Source: Branchiostoma floridae (Eukaryota > Chordata > Leptocardii > Amphioxiformes > Branchiostomatidae). From it: a DNA stretch of 39,503 bases. The notes beneath the pieces are model-generated. The model searched no databases and was not told the DNA's origin. It was given only the letters and a program-made list of their open reading frames with translations. Of this stretch, positions 1 through 12,700 are shown one piece after another. Where the stretch lies: NCBI RefSeq assembly GCF_000003815.2, contig NC_049980.1, positions 30,575,692 to 30,615,194 on the forward strand, given 5' to 3'. The position numbers were made by a program, and so were the translations under genes. Position 1 is the first letter of the stretch, and each line of letters opens with the position of its first letter.

Positions 1-563
1 CTTTGGTATCATAAAGATACGCGCGTGCTCTGTGTATATACGTCCGGTTTATCAACAGTTTCCCTATACAATATGTACTTCCGATGCCATATAAGCCCAT
101 AGTGAATACTAGTGGGAGGAACTGCGACCTCCGCCTTATAAGCGACAGATGTTGTAGTCTACGTTTGCCACAACAATGACGGCGACGTACAAACCCTTAC
201 AAAACCCCCTGAGCCGCCTCCTACGTCACCGGAGTTACGGGGCCCTGTGGGAAGGACATTCAAGAGCCTATCAGGCAGTTAAATGACAGGTCTATGGGGC
301 CGTGCCTCCAATGTAAAGATAAGAGCGACATCGTGCGTTCGTTCCGCCTGAGTTAGGCAATACTGCAAAGGCAAACACTGAGCGTTGGGGGAACTGTACA
401 GCTGCTAGTTACACATACTTTCTCACGGACCGGCACAAACTGTTTTAATTATATTCTACATGAGGACGTTATCTGATTTCCACGTTTCCGAGTGCTAGCG
501 CCATCAGTTTGAACAGTTACGAAAAAGCCGGGACGACTTTTTCTACCCCATCTGGCGCGGAAC
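1..563 (+). promoter_or_regulatory. 5' flank and presumed promoter/5' UTR
   Basis: No open frame of interest precedes the ATG. A CRE-like TACGTCA lies at 222-228, about 340 bp upstream of the start codon. Vertebrate PC1/3 promoters are known to be cAMP-responsive through CREs, so this site is a plausible but unproven element. No convincing TATA box is seen and the transcription start cannot be placed. The ATG at 564 has a good context, with A at -3 and G at +4. Confidence 0.35.
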
Positions 564-743
564 ATGGGACGTTTTTCTACCTGGCTGGTCCTTGCGATTG
601 TGGCGTTCTTCTCCCACGGGCGTGCGGAGGGCGGAGAGGACCAACCCGGCCACTTCACCAACACCTGGGCGGTGGAAATCTACGGAGGGCCCGAGAAAGC
701 TGACCTGTTAGCCCGAGAGCATGGCTACGAGAACTTGGGACAG
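564..743 (+). CDS. PCSK1: PCSK1 exon 1: signal peptide and start of propeptide (residues 1-60)
   Basis: It opens with [20 protein letters not shown], a short basic start followed by a hydrophobic core, with a likely signal-peptidase site near Ala21. The propeptide then begins with the family pattern F-x-N-x-W-A-V-E-I around residues 31-39 and ends at NLGQ. The donor is GTAAAA, phase 0. The upstream ORF at 509 is in another frame and is not used. Confidence 0.93.
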
Positions 744-3700
744 GTAAAACTTATTGTATTTTCTTCTTATTTTGCTGTTTGAACTTTTTCCTACAGTTAT
801 AAAATGATTGAAACCACTTATATAAGCTTACATATGTGTTCATTCAAGTTCCAGTCATGTTCTTTATATTCATTAATTCCTGCCATATTGTTATAAAAAG
901 CGACTAAAGTGAGATATATGACCCACTGCCATATGAGTCAGACTGGGCACTTAATGGCATATGTAGGCGTAGTCTATATGTTGCCAACGACTTGTCCGGC
1001 TATTCACCAGATATTTGACCGGTTCAATGGTGAGACCTCACGCCAATATAAAAGCCACTGCCACCCGCCGTCGGAGATATTGGGAATCTCTGGTTATAGA
1101 TTAATTTCACAGTGGTATAATCTATTACGGCCCACATGTTTGAACAGCACTCGTGGTGGCATACTCAACTACCCGTGTTGTCTTGGCTCGTGCCGCTATT
1201 ATGCTTCAATGTTGACATTGCATTTGGCAGAAATTATCTTCATTCTGAAAATCAATTTAAAGATACGGGTGGAATATTTGCTATTTGTTGACCTGCTTAT
1301 TCTTATTGCCAATGGACAAAATAAGAAAGAAAACATGTTTGGATCCTGAATACCCGGCCGCCGACCCACTGTCCGTTTTCTCTCTCATGAAGTGTTTCAA
1401 AGCGAGGAGATAGCTAACTGACGAAGTACTCATACCATGGAAGCCAGCCATATGTACTTGACTTTAAGTTTCAAGGCGATATTCACTTTATCGCACGTTG
1501 TCTCTCAAAGTCTCTCTTGTTTCACGGTCAGGCCTTGGAAATCAGGGAACAAATTATGAACAGTAGATATGGTAGCGTAAAACATACTCCGTTTGAGGCT
1601 AGGAGGAAATCATTGTTTTTCTTTGAATATGTGTGTGCTTAGTCTCACTTTGTACAAATTGAAATTGTGTCGAGGTGATCATTTAATTATGAAAGAACGT
1701 CCTGTGGATTGTCATGTTTTGAGAAAGATATCCTTTTCCTTCCTGGATTTCTTGCCACAGCCCTTTCGGGGGGACAAACGGTTCTCAAACCATTTCGCTT
1801 ACGGCAGCATTTGTCTCAAAGCGGATGTTGGGATGGTAAATCGAAACGTTTCCTTTCAGTTGTAACGTTTTTACGGTTGCCTGTTTAGAGGAATAGGTAG
1901 ATAGCCAGGTCAGAAAAAGTTAGCCTCCAATTGGCCTTCCTCAGGAGCTATGGACAGTAGAATTCGGCAAGAACAGGGTGAAAAGTATCATCGTTTCTGC
2001 ATTTTACCAACAATTACCGGCATACAAAATATCATAAAGAACCATGAAGGACTTCGCGAGTTATGCTGTTCAACGCACCCGACAACATGGCCTTCTCAGT
2101 GAAGGTAATAATTGGTGAGGAGAGATATGATAAAGGTAACATTTTGAGGGTAAAGGTTACCCAAAGGTGGCCAAACACCAGCGGTAAAATGTTCGTCCTA
2201 CTTAGCAAAATATGACTATTTTGCAGCCTGCATAATTAACTCTAGTTCACATAGCTATAGCCACGGGCAATGATTTCAAACTGCAATACGTTGAAAATAT
2301 TGCCATTTGAAACCATTGTAGGTCGAGCTGATATCTATAAACACCATACATTTAGATACAACGGATATAGGGTACTCCGCGGATAAAAGTGAACTAAGCG
2401 TTTTTCGTTGCGATTTCCCATCTTAGCGTCTACTTGCAATTGGAGACTTTGGCACACGCACTTCCTCGGCTATCAGCCCGTATTTCAATGTCCTTGAAAA
2501 CCTCCCTGGTTGCCAGCCGTGCGATAAAAGCCCTCTGGTGCAAAGGCTAACAGGTTCAGGCCCGGCCGCACCATCTTCTGCACGCGTAACAGCGCCTCGC
2601 ACGAGAACCATCAAAGGACAGTAATCAATGTTATCAGGTACTCAACACCCCGCGGAAAATGGGTCCACACAAATTGGTACCTTGAAGCTGACTTAATCTT
2701 CTGGCAGGGTAATGAATTATACGTTAGCGACACGTGTAACACAAGGAATTTACACTTCTAAAGGCTTCCCCTTAGCAACGGAGCCAGTAAGGTACGCAAC
2801 ACCGTTTTCTGGGAAATTAGATGATGAATATCTAGAATATTAATGATAGGCGATGGAGAAAAATTGAAGATTGAAGATGGCAATGCTTAGAACGGAGAGT
2901 AGTCGTTCAAAATGATTGTACCACTTCCATGTTTAAGCCATCAGCGTCTTTTGAATCAATGGTAGATATACAAAATAATTCATGCAGATGGTAAAGAACG
3001 AGTGTTGATAACCACGTTTGCTCTATAACGGTGACATATTGGTGAAAATTGAAGATTGAAGATGGCAATGCTTAGAACGGAGAGAAGTCGTTCAAAATGA
3101 TTGTACCACTTCCATGTTTGAGCCATCAGCGTCTTTTGAATCAATGATAGATGTACAAAATAAATCATGCAGATGGTAAAGAACGAGTGTTGATAACCAC
3201 GTTTGCTCTATAACGGTGACATATTGGTGAAAATTGAAGATTGAAGATGACAATGTTTAGAATGGAGAGTAGTCACTCAAAATGTTTGTACCGATTCTAT
3301 GTTTGAACCGTCTGTGTCCTTTAAGTCAATAGTAGATGATGGTAAACCACGATTGTTGATAAAACACGTTTGCTCTATAACGGTGAGTGACATATTAGAG
3401 CACATCTCTCACTCCTCCTACACCCACACGGGGTACTTGTTCCTGACGTGACGACATGTGGTGTTCCTAGAAATTGGAACTGTCTTTATCCCGGCGTGTT
3501 AGAAATGGGAAAATGTCAAAATATCATTTATATATCCCTCCCTGCCATCGGTGAAACTGATTCTCTGTAAACTGCCTGTGGAACGGGATCAGGTGCAGAG
3601 ACATCATATCCTATTCAATTGTATGCAAGATAAGTTCTTTAGATGCTGATATTTCAAAAGCACAGAAAAAGTCATTTTCCTTATGTGATTAGATAAATCA

Positions 3701-6700
3701 TAATTATTATCATAAGCTGTATCTGTCCGTACATTTACAGCTGTATCAAGAAGCGAAAAGAAGTAGTACACGCTGTTCGCCATTTGTAGATGCAGTAAGA
3801 TACCACATTCTTATATCGCTGTAAATGTACTTGTATCTTATCACTGTACTTAAAGGTACGGTAAAGTTCATTCATTCGTTCATTTATCATAATATATACC
3901 CGGGTGATACCAGTGAGTCTAGTTACCGTTTAAACTTAAACGGCGATCAAATTCCCCATGTCTGTACTGTAGCCTGTACACATATAGGATTACAGTGTCC
4001 TGTACTTTATCCTCGTTACATAAACCTTTGGTGAAGATATAACGGTTAAATACTAAGTGGACGCCTTGTTCTATTTTAGAAAACTATGGGAACCATTAGA
4101 AGCGTAAGTCGAGAGTGGTATTTGAAATAGAAAACCGTAAGGCAACTTTTTATATACCCAAAATCCATGCCTTTATAGCAAAATTGAATGTAGATATTGA
4201 ATTACGAGAGGATTATTCTCATGTTTATGAAAGCATAAGTATTTTGACCCGTATGTCCGTTTGGCAGAGCTGCACAATTCTACAATATGTCGCGCTTGGA
4301 TGAACTACAGGTTCCAATATATGGCCATAAAATCATTTTTTTTAAACGCCAGCAAAATTTCAACGCCAAAATATGTATTAAAGGTGATATCCGATTGAAT
4401 ATCAAAAAAGGATCAACACGTTTTTTTACAGTTTTTAACTGCCGACAATCTTACATGTTGACGGTGATCGAGGTGATCGAAGCACACAGCGCGTGCTGAT
4501 GACATTGACATTGGCAGTGAACATGGAAAGAGAACGTCTTTTACCTTGCTTCAAGGTTACGGAAGATTAGCCAACCTTGGTCTTGTACCCACTATCTACA
4601 CCGCAACACCGAGTTCTAGGTTCACTTTGGTTCTTTTCCGCAAACAGTTTAACGAACGGTATCTTTCGGTTGCAACCAGATATCAGTTTTTGACGTACGT
4701 TATAGTTCTATCCGTTCCGTTCAACATAAAACAACAAGCACCAAGGGAGGACCCCATAGGAAGAAAAGCAACCATGTTAATAGAAACTCTACAAATCATG
4801 CCCGGCCCGTTAAAACGGTTGGTGAAATGTGCTATACACTAGAACAGGAATGTTGACTCGGTTTCTTTCTGGTTACGTCAACCTTCAAACTCGGGATGTC
4901 CTGATGGCACGCTGGAAGGTTTCCATATCGGCGGGGTAACGTTACGTTTTGTCTCGGCTGGTTCCTCTATAACCTTAGCTTCCCGGACTAGCTACGTCGG
5001 ATGACAAATATTAGTCAAATAGGGTAAAAAAAATCTTTGCAAGCGCAGTTCTAAGCGGAAATGATTCCGTTGCCGCAAACCCGCTCTCCTTGCCAATTCA
5101 CCCATTATAAAATGGGGTTAACAAAATTAAACATAAGGAAAACTAGAGTTTTTTCACTGTTTTCGATTTTTTTCAACATTTCAAATAACATACGGGAGAA
5201 GAAGGACAGACTTGACTTGACTTGGCTTTATTTGGAGCCACGGAAAAAAGGGATGTGTCAAGCTACCCAGGACAGTTTACTTGTCTGCCGAGCTCCCACC
5301 AACCCACTCCTGCCAACTTGACACATCCAAATAGAATAAAGACATACGAAACGTACAAGACAGATAATAACAGTAGACTGATACGACTACAGGGATGTAG
5401 CGGATGAAAATCCACTCTATTGTGTCCGAATTTTCCTGTTCATACCCCATTAGGAAGGCCTGGTGAAGGCTAAGGATGCTTCCATATGGTTGGAACTAAA
5501 ACAGGCGTGGCACAAAGAAGTTAAAAAGAATGTGAATTTAGAAATATACTTGTTTTCTGATCTTGCCAGTAGACATAAGATTACACTTAAACCCCCATAC
5601 CCGGCTTTTAGTATTACTGAATTCTTCTATTCATACCCCATTAGGGAGGCCTGGTGAAGGCATTAATAACAGCCAAGGATGCTTCCATATGGTTGACATG
5701 ACACAGGCGTGACAAAAAGAAGTTTAAAAGAGGTTCAAATAAGGTTAAAAGAAAGTGACTTGAAATTTACTTGTTTTCTGATCTTGCAAGTAGACATAAG
5801 ATTTCACTTAAAACCTATACCCGGCTTTTAGCATTACTGATAATGTTTGCGCCGCGGATTATAAATAATCTAACATGGCGGAATAAAAACCATGGCGGGT
5901 AAATAAATGACGTCACAGTGACGTCAGGTATCCAAGCACGACATTTGCGTAGGTAATAGATACTAACAACCATGTGATCAAATTAGAGCTGTGGTTTCCT
6001 AAGGGCGGAACTGACCAATCGGAAGAACATATCACACACGCACCCAACACCAGAAAGCTTATTCAACATATGATAATCTACGTTTTTTTCTTATACTTTA
6101 ATGCAAGCGAAATGAAACGTTCTTAGTTTAAAATGTATTGATAAAGGAATACCATCAAATATCTAACCATTATTGATTAAAATTCAATACGTAAAAAGAT
6201 ACCCAAGAAAGGGTGTTGGTGTAATGATCTTGGTATTTCACAGCATTGAAACCAATCCCTACATTTTACCATACTCGTACCATGTAATATCTTAGTCCTC
6301 TATGTAAGCCGTTTTACTAATGCAATTTCACCAAGAAACATATGAATCACATTCAACAGAAAACGGTTATATGTTGAATACATTTTTTATTAAAATACAT
6401 GATTTGGATGACCATCTTAGAAGACATATCTCCACTTGCAACTAAAATTTGATGAAAATTTTCTCTAGTGCCCTCTGACCCATTTTGCTTCTGTTGAGTC
6501 GGAAGTGACTTTTACGTCATATTGATCATGTTGGTGGCGAGGCCAGGGTATCCAGGATGGACTCTTCTAGCAGGTTCTGACGCCCGGAAACAGGCAAAAC
6601 TGATTCAGCCAACTGTTTTACTTCATTACCTTTGCCAATAAGGTTATGCTTTCGGTGCCAATATGTCAATGCACGTGTGCCTGTCGGTGACAGCATAACT

Positions 6701-9700
6701 CGGGAAGCTAAGGGGTCGGAGAAACAAAGGTCAATTTTCTTAATGGACCTTCTAGCGGCTTTCTAAGATACTGCAGCGGAACTGCCAATTTAGATCGCGT
6801 GTTCTCGACATGTTTAATTTTTGTCACCATTTTTAGTGATAGATATCTTTCAGTCTGAAGCTCGCAGGCAACAGACTCAGAATATCATTCAAACAACGAC
6901 AGATTGAAAAACCATAAAAAGTGAAAACACAATAGCTCATTAAGATACACACAAAGATGGGTTTTATGTCCCACCACATACAATGGGCACACGGTTCTCA
7001 CAAATTCTGAATGCGTAATTACCGGTGTATTTGCCAGTCGCTTTGTACTTAAACAGCGATGACGTAAATTACATTCTTGACGTCATTTCCGGTCGGCGAA
7101 TGAGCCGGGCACTAATTGCCAATCGTAGCTGCAGTTATAGAGGCGGCACTTCAGAACTGGCCCTTACGCGAAACCCATTATTCTGATCTTTATACAGTAT
7201 ACGCCTTCCTCGCACCGTGCTTGCCTTCTCTCGTTAGCTGTCTAGTCACCAGGAGGGAAGCTATTCTCTGGCTGATGGACACTCCTTTGGCCGGCTTTTT
7301 TAATTTCTATTTCATTAGGAAATGTGACAAGTGCATTACACAGACTCTCAGGCAGCGTTAATGCTATTTTATGCCACTGGTAAATCTGCCTGGCGATTAT
7401 TGAAATCGCAGAACCCACAAATTGTAGAAAAAATGGGGGCTTTTCGTCTTCCTCTGCTTTAAAAAAAAAGTCAAACCCAACCTGTTTAGAAATAGCCAAA
7501 ACTACATTTAGTAGTCGAGTATCCTCTTTTCATAATAGTTTTTCTCACTGTTCATTGTGACCTGCATATCTCCTATGTTTATAACATGAACTTGCAATTA
7601 GCCTCCGGGCATGAACTTGTCAAATAAACTAGTGACCGAGATTTCTTTTTGCTACTTTCCGTTTTCTGGCAGAGGTTGTAGACTTACNNNNNNNNNNNNN
7701 NNNNNNNNNNNNNNNNNNNNNNNNNNNNNNNNNNNNNNNNNNNNNNNNNNNNNNNNNNNNNNNNNNNNNNNNNNNNNNNNNNNNNNNATCATCATCTGTA
7801 CTAAACCATCTGTATTACGTAGTTGAATATAAAGCAGGAGGTGTTTGCATAGATCAGCTGTCCCGGTAAATTTCTAGCTGTACGGTATAGCCGTACAGTC
7901 AGTGGGGCCATGTGGTGCAAACGGCTTGATTAACAACCTTAGAGGTTCTTGGTTCAAACCCAGAGGTTCTGGGCTTGAATCCGTTGAGGTGCCACCGTTC
8001 TTGTGCCCTTGGGAAAGGCAGTTAACACGACTCTCCTCACTTCACTCAGGTTAGAATTAAGTACCTAGCCTCGGTTAGAGCCGTCCCTCGGAAAAGACAT
8101 TAAACGGAGGTCCCGTGTTTGAGGAGAGCCACAGCTAAAGCACGTTAAAGAACACACAGCATTTATCGAAAAGAGTAGGGGTCCTTCCCGGTGTGAGTGG
8201 ATCAAATAAATCTGTCCGGATATGCAGCTTGTGCTGTTCAGTACAAACCTGGTGTGTTACACATTAAGGCGGTTTACAGAAGTGTATGCAAAAGACAAAC
8301 AAACAAACAAACCGCCGCGTCCTGGATCGTTCCCGTCGAACACCATTAGCCCCACACCTGTTCTATTTCGAAGACCTCCCGTCAAAAACGTGGCAAAATT
8401 GTTATACTGTACTATTGGCCTAATATAAAAATTTTGAAAAATGCACTAACATCAATTCTGTAATACCCCCACTAAAAAATCTAGTGCAAATTGCAAACCG
8501 ATTTAAGGTCGGTTTGCACTAGATTTTTGGGTGGTGGTAGTTTAGAATTAATGTTAGTGCATTTTTCAAAATTTTATATTGGTCCAAAAGTATACAGTCC
8601 AAGCTGACCAGAGAACCCATGAAATTTGGTCAGTGTGGACAGCTGGTCACTTAGGATAAAAATCTTTATCCTTGTGTCAATTGGAAATGCGCATGTAAGG
8701 GGTCACCAAAAATGTTCATATTGGCTAGGTGAACCTTATGTAGAGTTGTTCACTCGTACACGTTGATTTGTATATCAGCGGCCAGGTGGTCCTTGTGTAT
8801 ATGTGATCACTAGCAGTACAGGTTTGACTGTACATCAATGGCCAGGTGGTCACTTGTGACGTTCTACTACTGGCCAGTTGGTCTTGATGTAGAGGTGGTT
8901 ACCTATCAATGTATGTGCAATCACATCTCCACTCTGTTTACTCCATGGATCCACTGCTTGACGTTATTGTACAAAATATCCTTCGTCCCATTTTACAACC
9001 TCCCCTGGTTATCGTATTAGGTACAAACTCAGTCAGTGGTTCTGAAGCCCTGTGGAGACCATGGTATATTCGGCCCGCAGCACGGAGTGAGCAATTATCT
9101 CAATGCATATGTTCAATTATAACACCACCCTCTAGGGCTAATTGTATCACTAACCTCGTTATCAGTTTCCTTTTATCCAATGTGAGACATTTTGTGTCTT
9201 TTCAAAACCGCACAGCTGCATGCCCCGTGGGACACCCTTTTAATAAGAGAAAGCGCTTCAGTTCGTGAGCCAATTCCTTGTCTGTTAAGGCTAAAAAGGA
9301 GTATTTGAATAAAGAACAGCGTATGAATGAAAATGTTTACCTCCCTCATGACCTAAATGAAAAACGGCCTGCAGGCCGATTTTGACTTCTCGTGAATAAA
9401 TAAGGGTTCAGACAAACCTTTTCTAGGATTCCGGCTTTGCAGACTTTCTAAGAACCAACGTTGAATATACTTTACTTTCCATGACTTTTACTTTCAACGT
9501 CAAAGTACGATTTACCAAGCTTCCTCATGTTCTTTTATCCCTTTGTATTACATACGCAGTAAACCCATGGTGAACATACCATGTTTGTATTGAAGAGTAA
9601 AAACTGCGTATCAGATTTATTTGATCCGCCCACATTTGGATGGAGCTAAACTCTTTCAACGTCCTCGCGAGGCGTGGATTTATTTCCTTGTATACATATT

Positions 9701-12700
9701 ACTTCTTTAGCCAAAGCTGAGTACTAGTACTCATTTTCACCTGTGTCCTGGGAGGCAATCGGTGTTCAGTGCATTTCCCAACAGTTGAACCTGTCAGGGA
9801 TTTGAACTCCGGGTAGTTGTTGACATTTTGGTACTCAAGAGCACTGGTACCGACTAACAACACAAGAACTGTCCTTATCTATACGTTTTTGTAAACAATA
9901 TTCAAATACAATTCAATCTATACCTCCTCACCTCACCTCATCGGTCCCATAGCCTTACCGGCCATGGGGGCAGCAATGCCATCAACATAGGTTTTTCGTC
10001 GTTTGTCCCGACCATTGTTTCAAGTCACTAGTCCAAGTCCGTCGAGGACGTCCCCTACTAGGTCTACACGAATGGTTAAAAAAAATTGAAATTACTTCGA
10101 GACGTTTTGAGTGACATCCATCTCGCTTTTTCAGCGCCACTAAAATGGACTGGCAACAATTCAACAAAATTACACTCAAGAAGCGTTTATTTCATCTAAC
10201 TAGAAAAAAAGAAATGATTGGACATGTCAAAGTTACTGACTCATGAAGATAGTTCAGTCACAATCGAAAGACTTGGAGGTAAAGTAGAAGCCTGCACAAC
10301 GGATATCTGCACACTTCTGTTAATTGCACGGAGTCCCAAAGTGCCCCGTAGTGATGCGGTCTAGCTTCGCTTTGTTGCCTCATCCGGATAATTGCACAAA
10401 ATGTGCTGGCAATGGGAAGTGCAATTAAACGGCTTCTACTCTACAATACCTCCAGGTTCTGAGCCGACAACCCTAACCACAATGCCGCACTGACATCAGG
10501 TGACGATTCCTGCACCTGCAAATCTGCAGGCGATTGCCGACGGATGAAATCAGCGCTTTGATGTAATATTTAATAGGTGACTTTATTGTTCAAATTGGGC
10601 CTTTCATGCGCCGCTGATGTCGACAAGCACAGCTCGATGCACCTGCCAGGTGGAATTAGCACCGTATTTAACGCTTTCGCCGATATTTGCTCAACTTGTG
10701 ACTTGAATTCTAACTCGTACTTTGAAGAGGGTAAGGACTTTGGGTCAATGACAGGCCATTGGTGATGATGAAAGAGATGGATGAAGAAGACCGTACATAG
10801 ACCTTAGCATCTGCATCAAGGCGTTTCTTGGAAGTGCTCCGAGCTGATACCAGCTGTTCTTAGTCTGTGACGTTCCATTGCTCGATGTCATTTTGAACAC
10901 TATCAGATACTCCAACCGTGAACCATACGTTTTACTTAGTACTGAGCCTGTCTTGGTTTTAAAACAGGGAGATTCCTTTTTTCTTCCCCGAGCATCTATG
11001 TACAGTACAGTGCGCCTGGTACCCTTAAGCCCTCCAAACCGTTTCCGTTTGCCCGTGTAAGTGCATAATACCGTCTTTAACATCTGTTTCAACCATGCCT
11101 TGCTATAAAGCCGACGAAACGATAGACTGTTTGCGAATCTAAATCCACGGACAAATGACACGATGACTTGAGCAAACGTCGGGCTTCAACGTATGCAGAA
11201 TGCATGAGTGTCGCATGATGAGTGTGGGAATCTTTTGTCACACAATCTTTATACCGTAACAATGGAGAAAAGACGTCGCAACAGTCTGGGGTGTCCATTA
11301 ACAGGCTGTAAAGTAAACAGCACGGGTTTAGTGCACTTGCACGGAACCAGCTGATGCCACGGCAATGGTTGAAGTTCACGGATTACCCATGTCCTGCAGG
11401 CATCCCGCACAGCTGCGGGAGGACTGCACTTGGCAGTTGACACCTAGCTGCTGAAATGTCTGAAGACAGAACAAATTTCACAGGGCTGTTCACATAAGCT
11501 CGGCAAATTTCAATGTTTTTTAAAAGTTGTCACAGCTTTCCACACCTCTCTTGAGAAGGTCAAGAGTGTCTCTGTCTGCCTCCAACACCTCAAGAGGTTA
11601 TTGGTAATCCTTCAACGTCTGACAACGTCTGACAAAAGACTACATCAATGAATGTTGTACATCCAGGTGATAATAAGATGCTCAAAGTTCTGCCTAGATT
11701 TGCATAAGATTTCTGTTGAACTACAGAAACTACAGTTACCAACGAATGTTAGCGGGTGCTGTCTGCCTTTAACATCTGACCGTTTTAGGTCGTTTTAGGC
11801 CGTTTTTGCTTCGGTAATTGTCATCTTGAGTTCTACAAACATTTTCTAAGGCTGATATTTTCGGACACATTTAGATTTTTTTGGCCGTTGTCCTATTTTC
11901 TTCTCAGTTGATTGGTTATCTGTTACACTGTTTCCAAGGATCAGTGCGGACGTTTTTAGGCAACTTAGATACGACTCAGAAGATCAGTCGGTAGATCAGA
12001 CATCAAAGCGTTCAACCATGGTCGCAGCTGGCGACAAATGGAGGGCGATGCCCTGAAAATGGGAACCAGATCCCTACATTTATGTATATTTTTGTGAGAA
12101 TGAGAAAAAGTATTCTTGCTTATGAAGGCACTTCGATTTTTTATCTCAAAGTTGCTCGGGTGATGCATTTTTTCATGAATCTATTTTTTCAGGTGATTAT
12201 AACACTGCCCGCAAACTATCAGATGGTTGAAAAGTACAAAATGTAGGTTGATCCTGCAGTCCGTGGCCACATTACGTGACCCATCCACGCTTTCAGAATG
12301 TAATTAGCACGCACCAAATAGACTTAGTAGGGGATCTCACTATTAATATTAGTTACTTATATGAACAACAAAAACAGTTTCATTTCTGAATGAGATGGTG
12401 ATTGATTTTCTTTATTTCTTTATTTCTTTATTTCTTTATTTGAATTTACCACATGCAAAAACAAGTGGAAGGGAGGACAAAACAGGTGTATCAACACCTT
12501 TACAAGTTGTCCTCCCAAACCTGAAATGATAATAGAAAACAATACGAAACCAAAATCAAACAATAAACATTAGACATCAAAAGTCAGTAGACATGAATAT
12601 ACAATTCGGTGACAATTATACACAGAATTGATTATATACAAAATTATCAAATATCATTATATACAGAGTAAAAAGCTAATTACAATACTAATGTAGCCTT

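Noticed and set aside
909-1349. 146-codon open frame in intron 1
   Set aside because: No recognisable motif, unlikely residue composition, no splice or start context; it lies inside an intron of a well-defined gene.
10745-11443. Overlapping minus-strand open frames, possibly a gene or transposon
   Set aside because: No domain recognised in any of the frames and no consistent single frame; left as unassigned.
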